DNA of 64,000 nt from Lepas anatifera (Eukaryota; Arthropoda; Thecostraca; Lepadidae): assembly GCA_034440635.1 (NCBI GenBank), contig JAOTON010001356.1, forward strand, positions 454,501 to 518,500. The letters run 5' to 3'. The translations under genes were made by a program, and so were the position numbers. The notes below the pieces were generated by a model. The model was not told the origin of the DNA, made no database searches, and was given only the letters and a program-made list of their open reading frames with translations. Positions 35,937 through 47,885 of the stretch are shown piece after piece; position 1 is the stretch's first letter, and each line of letters starts with the position of its first letter.

Positions 35937-36233
35937 CTCTCCTCGCGGGAAGGCGAATCGTCCTGTGTGCTCAGTCGGCGACGGCGCGGCGGGGCGTACC
36001 GTTCTGAGATGACGCGTCGCGACTCGGTCAGCGAGGCCGGCAGCGTCACCGAACGTCGCTTGCCGCCGCTGAGCGACGGAGGCCGCTCAGAGGCGCGCGG
36101 CCCGCTCATGGCTCGCTCCACCGGCGGAGGGTTGAGGCGCGACAGCTTGTTCACGTAGGCGCCACGGCGGGGGCGCGGCAGCCACTGCAGTTCTGGCACA
36201 CTCTCACCCGGGCCACCGTCTGTTGTGGCACCT
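35937..36233 (-). CDS. RhoGEF2: RhoGEF linker exon, basic and Ser-rich
   Basis: The acceptor GACTGTTACCCAG precedes 36233 and the donor GAG|GTCAGT follows 35937. The 297-bp exon is phase 2 in and 2 out (98 full codons). It encodes GAYVNKLSRLNPPPVERAMS, then GGKRRSVTLPASLTESRRV and PPRRRRLSTQDDSPSREER. RRSVT and RRLST are good basophilic kinase sites. It follows the exon at 39392 and precedes 29813 in phase. A second acceptor at 36185 (AACTGCAG) would also leave an open frame but has no pyrimidine tract. This is a disordered regulatory linker, with no domain recognised. Confidence 0.72.
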
Positions 36234-37565
36234 CTGGGTAACAGTCCAAGGCGCTGGCTGAGCCTCAAACGATTTCTTGCAGGTTTCGCTGATCAGCCGT
36301 AGGGTGACGACAAAAACGCAGGAATTTCCGGTCTGATTCAAATAGTTCCGTGGCACCTACGCCTTTGCATCTACCCTAGACAACTCGCAAAACCACAAAC
36401 ACGCCACTGTCCTGTCAACACCCCAGTCTTGAGCGAAATCAGGAGTATCACCACGATGAAAACAAGCGCCAGTCTGACAAACCAGCCCTGACCCAGAGAT
36501 CCGTTAGCACCTGACCACGTCACGCAATCAATCACGGCCGCGTCACGTGCTCAATCAGTTGACGGCGCATCTCACTCAGCGGCGACCACGACTGGGCGGC
36601 GACCGTCGGCCGCGCTCCAACACCTCGCGCCGACGCGACCCGGCGCCGCTCTCGTCGCCACCTGACTGCGGACGCGTCGCGTCGGTGTCGACGCCGCCAG
36701 AGGCGCCGCTGTCGATCGTTAGTCAGATTGGCCGCCACGGGCTAACGCACCATGCAAACAGTATCGACTGGCGGCGCCGGGGCGCTGCCGCTGCCCTCAC
36801 CGGTTCGTTCCCAATCACTGAGCCTGCCGTTGCTGCTGTTGCTGCTGATGCAGGCGTCGCACACACACGCGAGCGCGGCCCGGCCGCTCCAGGCCCCGAT
36901 AACGAAAATATTGACTCGCCGATACGGTGACGCTATTTATCCAGCACTCCAGAGAGCTTCGCAAAAGCCAGTGGCCTGCGGCAGCGCCGCAGAGGGTGCC
37001 GGTGTCCAGCCGTCACAGCCGTCCCGCACAGGTACCGCACCCGGCGGTAGAGGGTATGCCGGCGTCCGGCCGTCACAGTTGTCCCGCACAGGTACCGCAC
37101 CGTCGGCTCTTCAGAGGCCGCCCACACCGCGCCAATCCAGGCGCGCACAGAATATAACTCAACCGATACTCATTCGTCCGCGAACCATTTCAATCTCCGC
37201 ATACCGCGAATGGACTGGCACCGGAGCGTGCACAGCTAGCGTCCTCTACCTCTGTTTCACGCCAGTTCCACCACCATCGGCAGCAGGGCAGGCCACTCAA
37301 CCATTAGCACCACTGCTGGCTCTCGCCCGTCAAACGTAAACAGACGACGCACAGGTCGGCGGACAGGAGACTGAGGCTCGGTGGCTGCCGTCGTCGCCGC
37401 CGGCGCGGCCGGCACGCGCCGCTCGGGAGCGTGGCCAGTTGGCAGCGCACGGCGCGCCGCCGCCGCCGCCGCGCCACTTCCGTCGCGGCGGATGACGGCC
37501 GAGAGTGCGGCTGGCCGGCCGCCCATGGTGCCCCGCCACCGGCAGAGTTCACGACTACTCCTCAC

Positions 37566-37633
37566 CTCACGAGGTGGAGGGGACAAACTGCGGCTCAGCG
37601 GCGCCTCCACACCCCGTGAATGGGTGGTCGGCG
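37566..37633 (-). CDS. Doubtful exon, Ser/Pro-rich
   Basis: A good acceptor (CGGCTCACCATTGCAG) and donor (GAG|GTGAGG) enclose 68 bp reading PTTHSRGVEAPLSRSLSPPP. Phase is 1 in and 0 out. This does not fit between its neighbours (39392 ends in phase 2, 36233 starts in phase 2), so it would belong to a different splice form or is a chance match. Confidence 0.28.
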
Positions 37634-38008
37634 CTGCAATGGTGAGCCGAACAGATCTGTTCCTCGGCTGCACCATGATGACTGAGCTGCGCTCCAGGTA
37701 GAGCGCTGTCACAGCTAATCAAATTTACATCCGATCCCGACCGCTCCGAAATTTCCGTCGACAATTCGAGCCAATCGACTTGAAGACCAGAACTGTTATC
37801 TTTATTAACCATTCGCAATTATTTCTGGAAAACCTGTTTGGCGGAAAACCACCAGGCGTGGGCCAAAGGGATTCAGAGCCGATATCAAGATCCAAATTAA
37901 ACAACGTTAGGTCAATCCTGTCAATCCACCCACAGCTCGAGGATCCATTTGCATATCCAATCCAGGACATACTCTAGTTCCAGGTGGGTGGCAGGTGAGG
38001 GCCTGTAC

Positions 38009-38262
38009 CAGCCAGGCGGCACGGGCCATGTGTGGGGACGACATTCTCCAGCCTGGAGGCACGGGCCATGTGTGGGGGACGACATCTCCACTGGAGGCAC
38101 GGGCCATGTGTGGGGACGACATCTCCACTGGAGGCACGGACCATGTGTTGGGACGACATCTCCACTGGAGGCACGGGCCATGTGTGGGGACGACATCTCC
38201 ACTGGAGGCACGGGCCATGTGTGGGGACGACATCTCCACTGGAGGCACGGGCCATGTGTGGC
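38009..38262. repeat. Minisatellite, 37-bp unit, about 7 copies
   Basis: Unit contains GGAGGCACGGGCCATGTGTG and GACGACATCTCCACT. Two early copies vary in length. Frames on both strands remain open through it by chance. Confidence 0.93.
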
Positions 38263-38536
38263 TCCCAGTGGGGGTTTCTGAGCACACTCGGAATGCCGGT
38301 TTTGAGCGGGGTGGTTCGCCATGGGCAAGGCTCGGGTAACGCTTGGGTCGGATCACGGTTGACGTGCGCGTCAGGCCCGGGCGGGGCTCGGGTCCGGCCC
38401 GGGTTCTGCGCGGGTCGGTGGCGCCGCTGACGTGCGTGGTCGACTGGCGCCGGCCGTCTCCCAGCCGCCTATTTCTGTCCGCCGTGCCGACGCTCCACGG
38501 TCAGTGGCAGATGAGCCGCGACTCGGCTGCTACCGA

Positions 38537-38735
38537 CTGTGCCGGTGGTACACGGCGCTGGTACCGACTGTGCCGGCGGTACACGGCGCTGGTACCGACT
38601 GTGCCGGCGGTACACGGCGCTGGTACCGACTGTGCCGGCGGTACACGGCGCTGGTACCGACTGTGCCGGCGGTACACGGCGCTGGTACCGACTGTGCCGG
38701 CGGTACACGGCACTGGTACCGACTGCACCCAGTGT
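38537..38735. repeat. Minisatellite, 31-bp unit, about 6.5 copies
   Basis: Unit contains TACACGGCGCTGGTACCGAC followed by TGTGCCGGCGG. The copies are almost identical, which suggests recent expansion. Confidence 0.95.
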
Positions 38736-39391
38736 ACACGACACTGCTGACCACGCAGTGCGGCTCCACACGCAACTCGCTTCAGCTGCAGCCAGTCAAA
38801 AAAAAAAATGTTGACCATCTCCCACAACAGTGACGATGCGGCCATCGCATCCTCAAAAGGCACCGTGGCAGTGGCCTCTTAGACATGCCTGACATTTCCC
38901 AACTTCTCTCATGGATACCAGCGATGCATGTAGTCCATTACCGCCGCCGGCTTTTTTCGATTTCCAAAGGACCGAACCTGTCCGTTTGATCATTGGAAAA
39001 ACAAAGATCAATTATGGAGAAATTCCGCACCCCACCGCTGAAGCCCGACTCCACTATCCCGTGCTACCAGCAACACGACCCGGCGAACGGCCGACACGAC
39101 CACGCCGAGCCGCGCCAGCTCCATTCATCAGGGGCGCTGCCGCCGGCGAGATAGAGGCGGCCGCGTAACGAGCTCGTTAGCACCGACACATCTATCAGGG
39201 GAGACCGGCCCGACGGCGCCAGCCGCGCCGCTGCGCACATCGCAGCCGCCCCACCCGCTCCCCGGCCGCACGCTCCCATTGCAGATATCCTGCCAGAGGG
39301 CAATCATCCGGCCGTGCCGTATGTACGGCGGTGTGTACTCGGCGAAGCAGCATCCATGAGAAACGGCCGGGGACGAACTCGGTGAACTCAC

Positions 39392-39453
39392 CTGACTTTG
39401 GAGCTGGGTATGTTTGGGTCGCTGTGTTTCCTCTGCTCTCGAGTTCCCCGTCT
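39392..39453 (-). CDS. RhoGEF2: RhoGEF linker exon (SDP motif)
   Basis: The acceptor (TATGTTTTGTTGCAG) and donor (TCAG|GTGAGT) are both strong. The 62-bp exon reads RRGTREQRKHSDPNIPSSKV, phase 0 in and 2 out. It follows the exon at 42744 (phase 0 out) and leads to 36233 or 29813. The KHSDPN stretch resembles Ser-containing linker motifs common in RhoGEFs, but I cannot assign a domain. Confidence 0.78.
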
Positions 39454-42400
39454 CTGCAACAAAACATAGCCAAAGTCAACACGCGGCGCTGCTGGGGAGG
39501 CAAAGAAAGGTTGACACATAAAACTGCCGCACAGAAAACAGGGCTAGCAGTGACATCTAGGAGTCGAGCCAGCAACTGTAGTTTGCTTTTCCGCCGCTAG
39601 AGTACGTGCACGCCACAACTCCGCCACGACCGTGGTCCAGTCATTCCTATCGCAGCTCTCAACTACCGATTCAAATGGCTAAATAGTAATACCATATAAT
39701 ACAAAGTATATTTCTTAAAATGCAACTCCCAACACATCCGCGAACAGAAGCGTTGGATCCGTGATCAGAAGCGTTGGAACTATGGTCAAAAGTTGGGGGG
39801 GGCAGCGGGAATTTTCAAGTGATTTCTTTCCAGTCCACGCCATAGGGTTAATGGTTAAGAATCGTGAAAGTTGGGGGGGAAGCTGCCCCCTGCCCCCCCC
39901 GGCTCCTACGTCTCTGAATATGATTCGGCACCCGCAGAACATCGATATCATCGATTAATGTCCGTCTCCTTAACAATTTTCCTCACAAATTAGCTGTCTC
40001 GCAAATGAAAGCCTGCGGCAGTGCCTCGGCGCTCGGCTGTGAATATATCCTAAACAATTAATAATGAAACACTTATAATATACTCTATCATAATACTCCT
40101 CTGTTGACACACAGTCCACTGTGTCAAATTCCCATCCCCGTAGTTGAACCCCAACAGACCTCCAATTCCAGCAACATCCACGAAGGTGCACCATGCATCA
40201 GCGCCAGGCTGTGTGCGAGTGTAGACTGACTGTACCATCTCCCGAGGGACAGGCACTGGGGCAACACACGTCGGTAATTCTTCCTGCAGAGCACACGGCC
40301 GTCCCCGTCCCAGGGGAGACCACGCAGCTGAGACGACACGACACCTGGTAAAGGATGACGCCTCCGCACCATTTGTATTCGGTAGCAGCGGCACCGTAGT
40401 GTGCACATCAGGCCAGTACGCACCACTATGCGACCAACGGGCCTCAGAATGCCGTTATTATACAAACTTTACCCTGGCTTGGACATGGGCAGCCGCGAAG
40501 CCCATACATCAGACAAAAAATGCCGGCTATTCTCAAGCAGCGATCTGTATGAGCGGCGCTTAATGTCAGCGTCGCCGTCGATGCTGCGTGCCACATGTTA
40601 GTGAAACAACGTTGGAGCCGACCAGTCAGAAAGTCGCAACAAATTCCTGGAAGTGAAATCACCCGACGCTGAACAACAGCTGCATTTAATTGTCGCCCGA
40701 GCCGACGCCTTACACGCCGCCTCCTCGTTCGTTACGAGTCCGCCGGGTGCCGTTTGTCCGCACGGTCAGTGGGACGTGAGCACAACATGCCCCGAGGGCC
40801 GATCTCCGCCACCGTCTGCAGAGGTGGAGGGCAGCGAAGTCTGCGCCTGCGCGGCCGCCGAGGCAGACGGTCGGTAACGCTGCAGTGAATGGGGATAAAT
40901 AGGGCTCTGGTGGCTCTAAGCCCCCGTCCGACCGAGCTCAAAGGCGATGCGGTGAAGAAGTGGCTTATTTAAGCTTTATCTGCGGCACGGCACTTACAAG
41001 ATAGCGCGGCGGGAGTATTCCACCTTTCAGAGGCGTTACAAATCCTCACCTACCAGACAGATAGGGAGAGACAGCACAGGACGATAGCATTCAGCGGGAT
41101 TTCCAGAAACAACACTAGGACAGGAGGGCTGGTGATTGTGAACAGGAGGCGCCTGCCGAGTTCTCGTCGCCCGGACTGGGCAGGATACTCACGCCTATTG
41201 GCTGCTATTGAATAGTAAGCAGCGAGTATGTTCTATTAAAAGCACCGCAATCCAATATCAGCCAACCAAAACACTGCCCACTACAGATTTACGTTGGGCT
41301 GGCTCTGCAGTGCTGCTCTTGCTTGCATCTTTAAAACACCAACGAAAGGATAATGACTAACCCTTGCCGAGATAACAAAAACGGCCTTGACGTTCAGCGC
41401 TGAGCTTTCTATGCCATTCAGATCCACGAAAATATGCATTTTTGAGGGCCAGTTGTGGAGGATTTAGATCCAACGTCTGGAAAACGACAGCCAGCCTAAA
41501 GCGAGCCCAAGAGCGGCGCAGTAGTAAGGAACGGCCCCAGTTGCTAGTTATTCTCCGTGGTTGCTCGCCGGAATATGTCGTCCGAGCCCGTGCGTCGCTG
41601 TCGTTATATCGCCATAAGGCTTGTCGACGACTGGCTATCACGTCTGTCTCAACCCGCCGAAGTCTCATCGACCCGCATTTCATACCGCAGCGGGAGAGCG
41701 GTGTGGAGGGGGGCGTCCGCACGCCACACACGTCAGTTTCCCAGGCTTCACAGCCGCAGCAGGGCTCAGAACGGCCGGGGCCGGGGCCGCGCCCAGTTCC
41801 GGGACAGGGCCCAACTCGGCCGAGCCGATGCTACACTGCTCAGCTGGGCCACGTAGCCGGTCGGACGCTCACGGCGACTGGATTCCACTGTGGGACAGCA
41901 GTGGACGGGGACGCCGCTCTCAGCGAGTTGGACGGTTTAACGACTGCCGGCGTCACGTGACACCGGTGAATTTCATCCCGCTGGAAGGGAGATCACTGTT
42001 CGCAAGTAACAAGACACCCAGCCGGTGTCCATTTGACCATTCATAAGCAGGTCTCACTGATGAATGCGTACATTCTCAGATACCAAATGTGACTGCTGAG
42101 ACGTGACGAACCACATGCCATCCTCCGGCAGTCAGGACGCCCGCTCGACCGGCGAGTTCTCCAGTCTGAGAGCGGCCGTCTGGGGGCGCTGTCGGTCGCC
42201 AATGGGAGCGGTATCCACCGCAGTGCCAGCCGGCCCGGGCTCGGCTGACAGGCGCCTCCGACAGCACCCAGCGCCGCTCCATGATGAATGGACGATCAAT
42301 ACCCATAGCGACGACGCCCATTAGCGGACGGCCAATCTGACGGAAGCGCGCTCAAAGGTGCCGCCGCACTCGCTGCCTCCCCCAATCTTCATTCATCAGT

Positions 42401-42743
42401 CACCCTTTCGATGCCCAGAAAATGTGCCTAAAAACAGTTCAGCACACGTCTACGACATGGAACAGCCGACGTTGATGGCGACTAGACGCCAAAATCGGTA
42501 CGATCCCATACTTTTGGTTCCGGTGGGTAGGAGAAATCCATTTTTTAAATTAATACTCCTATCGCCGCGGATGAACGTTTGTGTGCATGAGCCTGAGAGT
42601 CGCCAGCTTGTCGTTCGTAACCCAGGCGATGCCCATTCTGGCGAAGTTCAGCCCAGACCGAGATACGACTGACGTTTACCACACGCGTTCCCGGTCAAGC
42701 GCAGACTATCTGGGCGGGCCTGCAGTTTCGGAGCAGCACTCAC
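39454..42743 (-). other. Intron, no supported gene
   Basis: A G-rich degenerate element lies at about 39740-39920 (GGGGGGGCAGC and its partial inverse). At 40050-40460 the minus strand is open in three frames at once, so no single coding frame can be chosen. Confidence 0.5.
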
Positions 42744-42834
42744 CCGACTGGCTTGTCGCTCCCGGTGGTCGCGGTAGCTCTCCGACCGGGTGATGGACGA
42801 CGACGAGGGCTTCTTCCCGATCTGCGGCAACCCG
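42744..42834 (-). CDS. RhoGEF2: RhoGEF linker exon, Ser/Arg-rich
   Basis: The exon begins after GTACGTCGACAG and ends CGG|GTGAGT. It is 91 bp, phase 2 in and 0 out, encoding GLPQIGKKPSSSSITRSESY followed by RDHRERQASR. It joins in phase to 45445 upstream and 39453 downstream. A decayed copy of its first 25 or so bases, with its acceptor, lies about 270 bp upstream at 43083-43125, with a minisatellite between the two. Confidence 0.75.
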
Positions 42835-42849
42835 CTGTCGACGTACAAC

Positions 42850-43085
42850 ACGGTCCAGCGTCAGCACACGGAACAGAGCAGAACGTCAGTATACAGAGCA
42901 GAGCGTCAGTATACAGAGCAGAGCGTCAGTATACAGAGCAGAGTAGAACGTCAGCACACGGAACAGAGCAGAACGTCAGGATACAGAGCAGAGCGTCAGT
43001 ATACAGAACAGCGCAGAACGTCAGGATACAGAGCAGAGCGTCAGTATACAGAGCAGAGTAGAACGTCAGTATACAGAACAGAGCT
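42850..43085. repeat. Minisatellite, 18-22 bp units at an acceptor
   Basis: On the sense (minus) strand the unit is TCTGTATACTGACGTTCTGC with length variants. It resembles the intron sequence just before the acceptor of the 42834 exon (CTCTGTTCCGTGTGCTGACG). Each unit keeps a CTGAC branch-point-like motif and pyrimidine-rich flanks. Confidence 0.9.
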
Positions 43086-43125
43086 TATTCCTGATCTGCG
43101 GTAGCCCACTGCCGATATAGAACAA
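43083..43125 (-). pseudogene. Decayed copy of the 42834 exon start
   Basis: On the minus strand this reads GGCAGTGGGCTACCGCAG and then ATCAGGAATAAG, against GACAGCGGGTTGCCGCAG and ATCGGGAAGAAG at the real exon. In frame, GLPQIRNK matches GLPQIGKK. About three quarters of 40 bases agree. It keeps the CAG acceptor but has no matching exon end. It marks the upstream border of the 42850-43085 array. Confidence 0.75.
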
Positions 43126-43426
43126 AACAAAACACACTGGTACACGGAACTGGCAAAATTGTAGCACATAATCAGCACACACAACAGAACAAAACCTTCG
43201 AACACAAAACAGAGCGATACGACCATACACAGACCTAGAAACCTCAGACAACAGAACTAAGTAAAAGGAAAGAACATACGACGACAGGGTAAAACATCAG
43301 CACACGCCACAACACAGACACAGGCCAGGTCAAGCACCGGCAAAAGAGCGGGATCGAACGCAACTGTGTAACACAGAACGGGGCAGCCAGCGCACATCGG
43401 AGACTCGGAGACCTGACCAAACACAA

Positions 43427-45049
<1,623 letters not shown>

Positions 45050-45444
45050 GCAGTTCGACTCACCCGACGGAGGAGCGGTCTGACCCACTACTCAGGATCG
45101 GTCCTGCCCACGACAAAGAGGCGCGGTCTGACCCACCGGACGGGAAAACGGTCTGATCCACAACACGAGGCAGTGACCGTTCATGGCACACAGAGAAGAG
45201 GTCTGACCCATCACGCGGAGGAGTAGTATGACATACAACATACCGGGGAGCGGTCTGACCAACCGGACAGGAGAATGGTCTGACCCAACTGCGCAGGGGA
45301 GCGGTCTGACAAACCGGACAGGGGAATGGTCTGACCCAACTGCGCAGGGGAGCGGTCTGACAAACCGGACAGGGAAATGGTCTGACCCAATACACAGGGG
45401 AGTAGTCTGATCCACTGCACAGGGGTGGGGGCAGTGTGACCCAC
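45050..45444. repeat. Minisatellite seeded by the donor of the 45445 exon
   Basis: Units of about 25 bp (two alternating forms, 51 bp together) contain GTCTGACCCACCGGACGGG or variants. The exon end and donor read the same way: on the plus strand GTGTGACCCACCGGACGGGG, where the exon boundary falls inside. On the sense strand, copies such as CCTGTCCGGTTGGTCAGA retain a donor-like GTTGGT. The array runs without a gap into the exon. Confidence 0.88.
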
Positions 45445-45558
45445 CGGACGGGGGAGCGATCGGGGGAGTTCTGCGGAGGCACGGGCAGTCTTCGGCGCAC
45501 CACCTCCTCCTGCACGCGCTGGCCATTGTGGAGGCGCGGCATCGCCGCCACTGGGTCA
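45445..45558 (-). CDS. RhoGEF2: RhoGEF linker exon flanked by two minisatellites
   Basis: The frame reads DPVAAMPRLHNGQRVQEEVV, then RRRLPVPPQNSPDRSPV, and ends CG|GTGGGT in phase 2, matching the one-base start of 42834. The start is either 45558 (after GTGACCAG, phase 2 in) or 45550 (after GTGACCCAG, phase 1 in). I use 45558 because it fits the candidate exon at 46364. The middle (QRVQEEVVRRR) is helical and charged, the rest Pro/Ser-rich. Tandem arrays directly adjoin both edges. Confidence 0.68.
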
Positions 45559-45832
45559 CTGGTCACTTGCTGTGGCGACCGCTGGGTCACTGGTCACTTG
45601 CTGTGGCGACCGCTGGGTCACTGGTCACTTGCAGTGGCGACCGCTGGGTCACTGGTCACTTGCTGTGGCGACCGCTGGGTCACTGGTCACTTGCTGTGGC
45701 GACCGCTGGGTCACTGGTCACTCGCTGTGGCGACCGCTGGGTCACTGGTCACTCGCTGTGGCGACCGCTGGGTCACTGGTCACTTGTGGCGACCGCTGGG
45801 TCACTGGCTACTTGCTGTGGCGGCCAGCAGCT
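45551..45832. repeat. Minisatellite, 31-bp unit, at the acceptor of the 45445 exon
   Basis: About nine copies. On the sense strand the unit is GCAAGTGACCAGTGACCCAG followed by CGGTCGCCACA. Its AGTGACCCAG is the same sequence that serves as the acceptor of the neighbouring exon, and the following CGGTCGCC resembles the exon's TGGCGGCG. Confidence 0.93.
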
Positions 45833-45839
45833 CAGTAGT

Positions 45840-46140
45840 AAACTCACTGACTGCGCTGTGTCCTCCGTCAGTGCTAGTTGTACTGACTGCGCTGTGTCCT
45901 CCGTCAGTGCTAGTTGTACTGACTGCGCTGTGTCCTCCGTCAGTGCCTAGTTGTACTGACTGCGCTGTGTCCTCCGTCAGTGCTAGTTGTACTGACTGCG
46001 CTGTGTCCTCCGTCAGTGCTAGTTGTACTGACTGCGCTATGTCCTCCGTCAGTGCTACTTGTACTGACTGCGCTGTGTCCTCCGTCAGTGCCGGGTGACA
46101 CTGACTGCGCTGTGTCCTCCGTCAGTGCCGGACTAGACTG
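45840..46140. repeat. Minisatellite, 36-bp unit, about 8 copies
   Basis: Unit contains GTCAGTGCTAGTTGTACTGA and CTGCGCTGTGTCCTCC. One copy has an extra C, which shifts the frame. The last copies diverge (GCCGGGTGACA, GCCGGACTAGA). Confidence 0.94.
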
Positions 46141-46363
46141 CGTCCTCCGTCGATCGCAACGTCTCGCTTACTGGTCACACGACTGACAAGACAAGCACGG
46201 AGGTTCCACCGTAATCGGCCGTGTGCGGTTACTGCACTGTTTCACAACGGTTCCGGTGACTTCACAACTCCCCTCTCTACCTTATCACGCAAATACAGGA
46301 GTACTCGGATCTCTCGCACTGATACGTTTCTCGGACCTGTGTACGATACGCCACAGAGATCAC

Positions 46364-46557
46364 CACTCGGCGGTGCACCCCGCAGGAGACAGCGGCGGCA
46401 GCGGTCTCCGTCGCCTGCGCCGCTGCCGTATCGACTGAGGGCCACCCCAGGCGGCGCCGCCGCCGCCGGCCGGCCCGCCCTCGGGGAGTCGGCCCCGCGT
46501 CCCAGCCACAGGAAGCCGCCTGTCCGGCCTGGACCGCGCCAGATACCGAGAGCTCAA
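46364..46557 (-). CDS. Candidate exon, Arg/Gly/Pro-rich
   Basis: The frame LSSRYLARSRPDRRLPVAGT, continuing through a Gly-rich stretch to SIRQRRRRRRPLPPLSPAGC, can be bounded by a weak acceptor (GGCCGGTAG) and the donor GAGTG|GTGATC. Phase is 0 in and 2 out, which fits the candidate at 47253 and the exon at 45558. A second frame is also open, so coding status is uncertain. Confidence 0.38.
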
Positions 46558-47252
46558 CTACCGGCCTCCAGCCGTGCAACGCGCTGGAGAGCGCTGACCA
46601 GGGACGGGCCGAGGAGGTCCCGGATACAGGGTACCCCGCACCGGCGGCAAACCATGACCGGTCTCTGCCACAACTGTGAGTGCGATGGGTTGAAAAGGGT
46701 GTCAGCTCCTACATGACTAGATAGTGGCCCTTATCGTACCCAATCGTCCATGCTATCTTGGTTGTCTCAATAATCTATACAAGTACCTTCAGGAGTGCGG
46801 ATTTAGATATATTTGGAGGACACCCGAAATGAAGCATCGAAGTAGTGCCAAAATATCATTCAAATGTTTGTGTATTTAATATTTGACTGAAAATTGTTTT
46901 GTAGAATTCAACAGGCCTGTAGGAACGATAAAATACACCTAACATCACACATCATCCTTTAATTTGACGGTTATTGACGCTGTCAAATTTGGGCACCCTC
47001 AATCATTTGTACAAAAATCCCCGCCCCTGAGTCCCCTTGATGTCTGAATTAGTAGGAAAATCCCACGGTTAATGAGAACCCATACCCGGCAATTTGAGCG
47101 CAGCACAACACGCCTCTTCCTGATCACGCTCCGTGATTCAGTCGCTCCTGGCTCCGACCTCCACAGCCGGCAAACAACTCCACAACTCCGCTCCACTCCA
47201 GCGCCAGCCGGCATCACGTCAGACACGTCTCATCCGAGAGCCTCGAGCTCAC
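46558..47252 (-). other. Mixed-composition DNA, no gene seen
   Basis: AT-rich from about 46740 to 47060. I found no exon or array here. Confidence 0.5.
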
Positions 47253-47320
47253 CTCCCCCTGGCGGCACTCCCAGGCCGCAGCGGCAGACGCAGCCTCAGG
47301 GCTTTGCGACGCATCAACTG
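47253..47320 (-). CDS. Candidate exon with a tandem NAGNAG acceptor
   Basis: The frame VDASQSPEAASAAAAWECRQ, then GE, ends at a consensus donor GAG|GTGAGC. The acceptor is doubled, CTCAGCAG: use of the first or the second AG would add or remove one codon. Phase is 1 in and 0 out. Composition is Ala/Ser-rich with a WECRQGE end. Not tied to any known domain. Confidence 0.4.
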
Positions 47321-47373
47321 CTGAGGTCATATGGCCTAACCAGCCCTAACCTTGTTGCATAGGTATTTTGGGG

Positions 47374-47470
47374 ATCAGGAAGCCCTTATTTAGTATTCTC
47401 GCCGAGGATTGGAACCCGGGTCAGCGGCGTGGAAAGCGGATTAAAATCCGCTGAATAAGGACTTCCTGAT
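47374..47470. repeat. 97-bp hairpin element with tRNA-like B box
   Basis: The ends are inverted copies: ATCAGGAAGCCCTTATTTAG at the left and, on the minus strand from the right, ATCAGGAAGTCCTTATTCAG. Inside, the minus strand has GGGTTCCAATCC, which fits a tRNA pol III B box, and a perfect palindrome GCGGATTAAAATCCGC. It may be a folded-back tRNA-derived SINE end or a small MITE. Confidence 0.6.
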
Positions 47471-47484
47471 TTCCCGCCGCCTCC

Positions 47485-47885
47485 TGGGGGCAGTCCCAGC
47501 TGGTCCGAGCACTGTTCCTGGAGGCAGTCCCAGCTGGTCCGAGCACTGTCCCTGGAGGCAGTCCCAGCTGGTCCGAGCACTGTCCCTGGAGGCAGTCCCA
47601 GCTGGTCGAGCACTGTCCCTGGAGGCAGTCCCAGCTGGTCCGAGCACTGTCCCTGGAGGCAATCCCAGCTGGTCCGAGCACTGTCCCTGGAGGCAGTCCC
47701 AGCTGGTCCGAGCTCCGTCCCCGGGGGCAGTCCCAGCTGGTCCGAGCTCCGTCCCCCGGGGGCACTCCCAGCTGGTCCGAGCTCCGTCCCCCGGGGACAG
47801 TCCCAGCTGGTCCGAGCTCCGTCCCCGGGGGGCAGTCCCAGCTGGTCCGAGCTCCGTCCCCTAGGGGCAGTCTCAGCTGGTCCGG
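47485..47885. repeat. Minisatellite, 34-bp unit, about 12 copies
   Basis: Unit core GGCAGTCCCAGCTGGTCCGA with GCACTGTCCCTGGA in the first half of the array and GCTCCGTCCCCCGGG in the second. This gives two subfamilies in order, as expected from stepwise expansion. Confidence 0.95.

Larger units (their letters stand above)
36234..39391 (-). other. Intron with two minisatellites and one doubtful exon
   Basis: Between the supported exons at 36233 and 39392. It is GC-rich from about 36540 to 37700, with a GCC run near 37455, then holds two tandem arrays at 38009-38262 and 38537-38735. Confidence 0.6.

Noticed and set aside
35937..36184. Alternative start of the linker exon at 36184 (phase 0)
   Set aside because: Its AACTGCAG acceptor lacks a pyrimidine tract. 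The start at 36233 has a better tract and fits the phase of the exon at 39392.
36532..36738. Arg-rich minus-strand frame
   Set aside because: It starts at GTG, is extremely Arg-rich, and has no splice sites; typical of antisense reading of GC-rich DNA.
40050..40465. Coding-like minus-strand region
   Set aside because: All three frames stay open for long stretches, so none can be preferred, and no splice sites fit the neighbouring exons.
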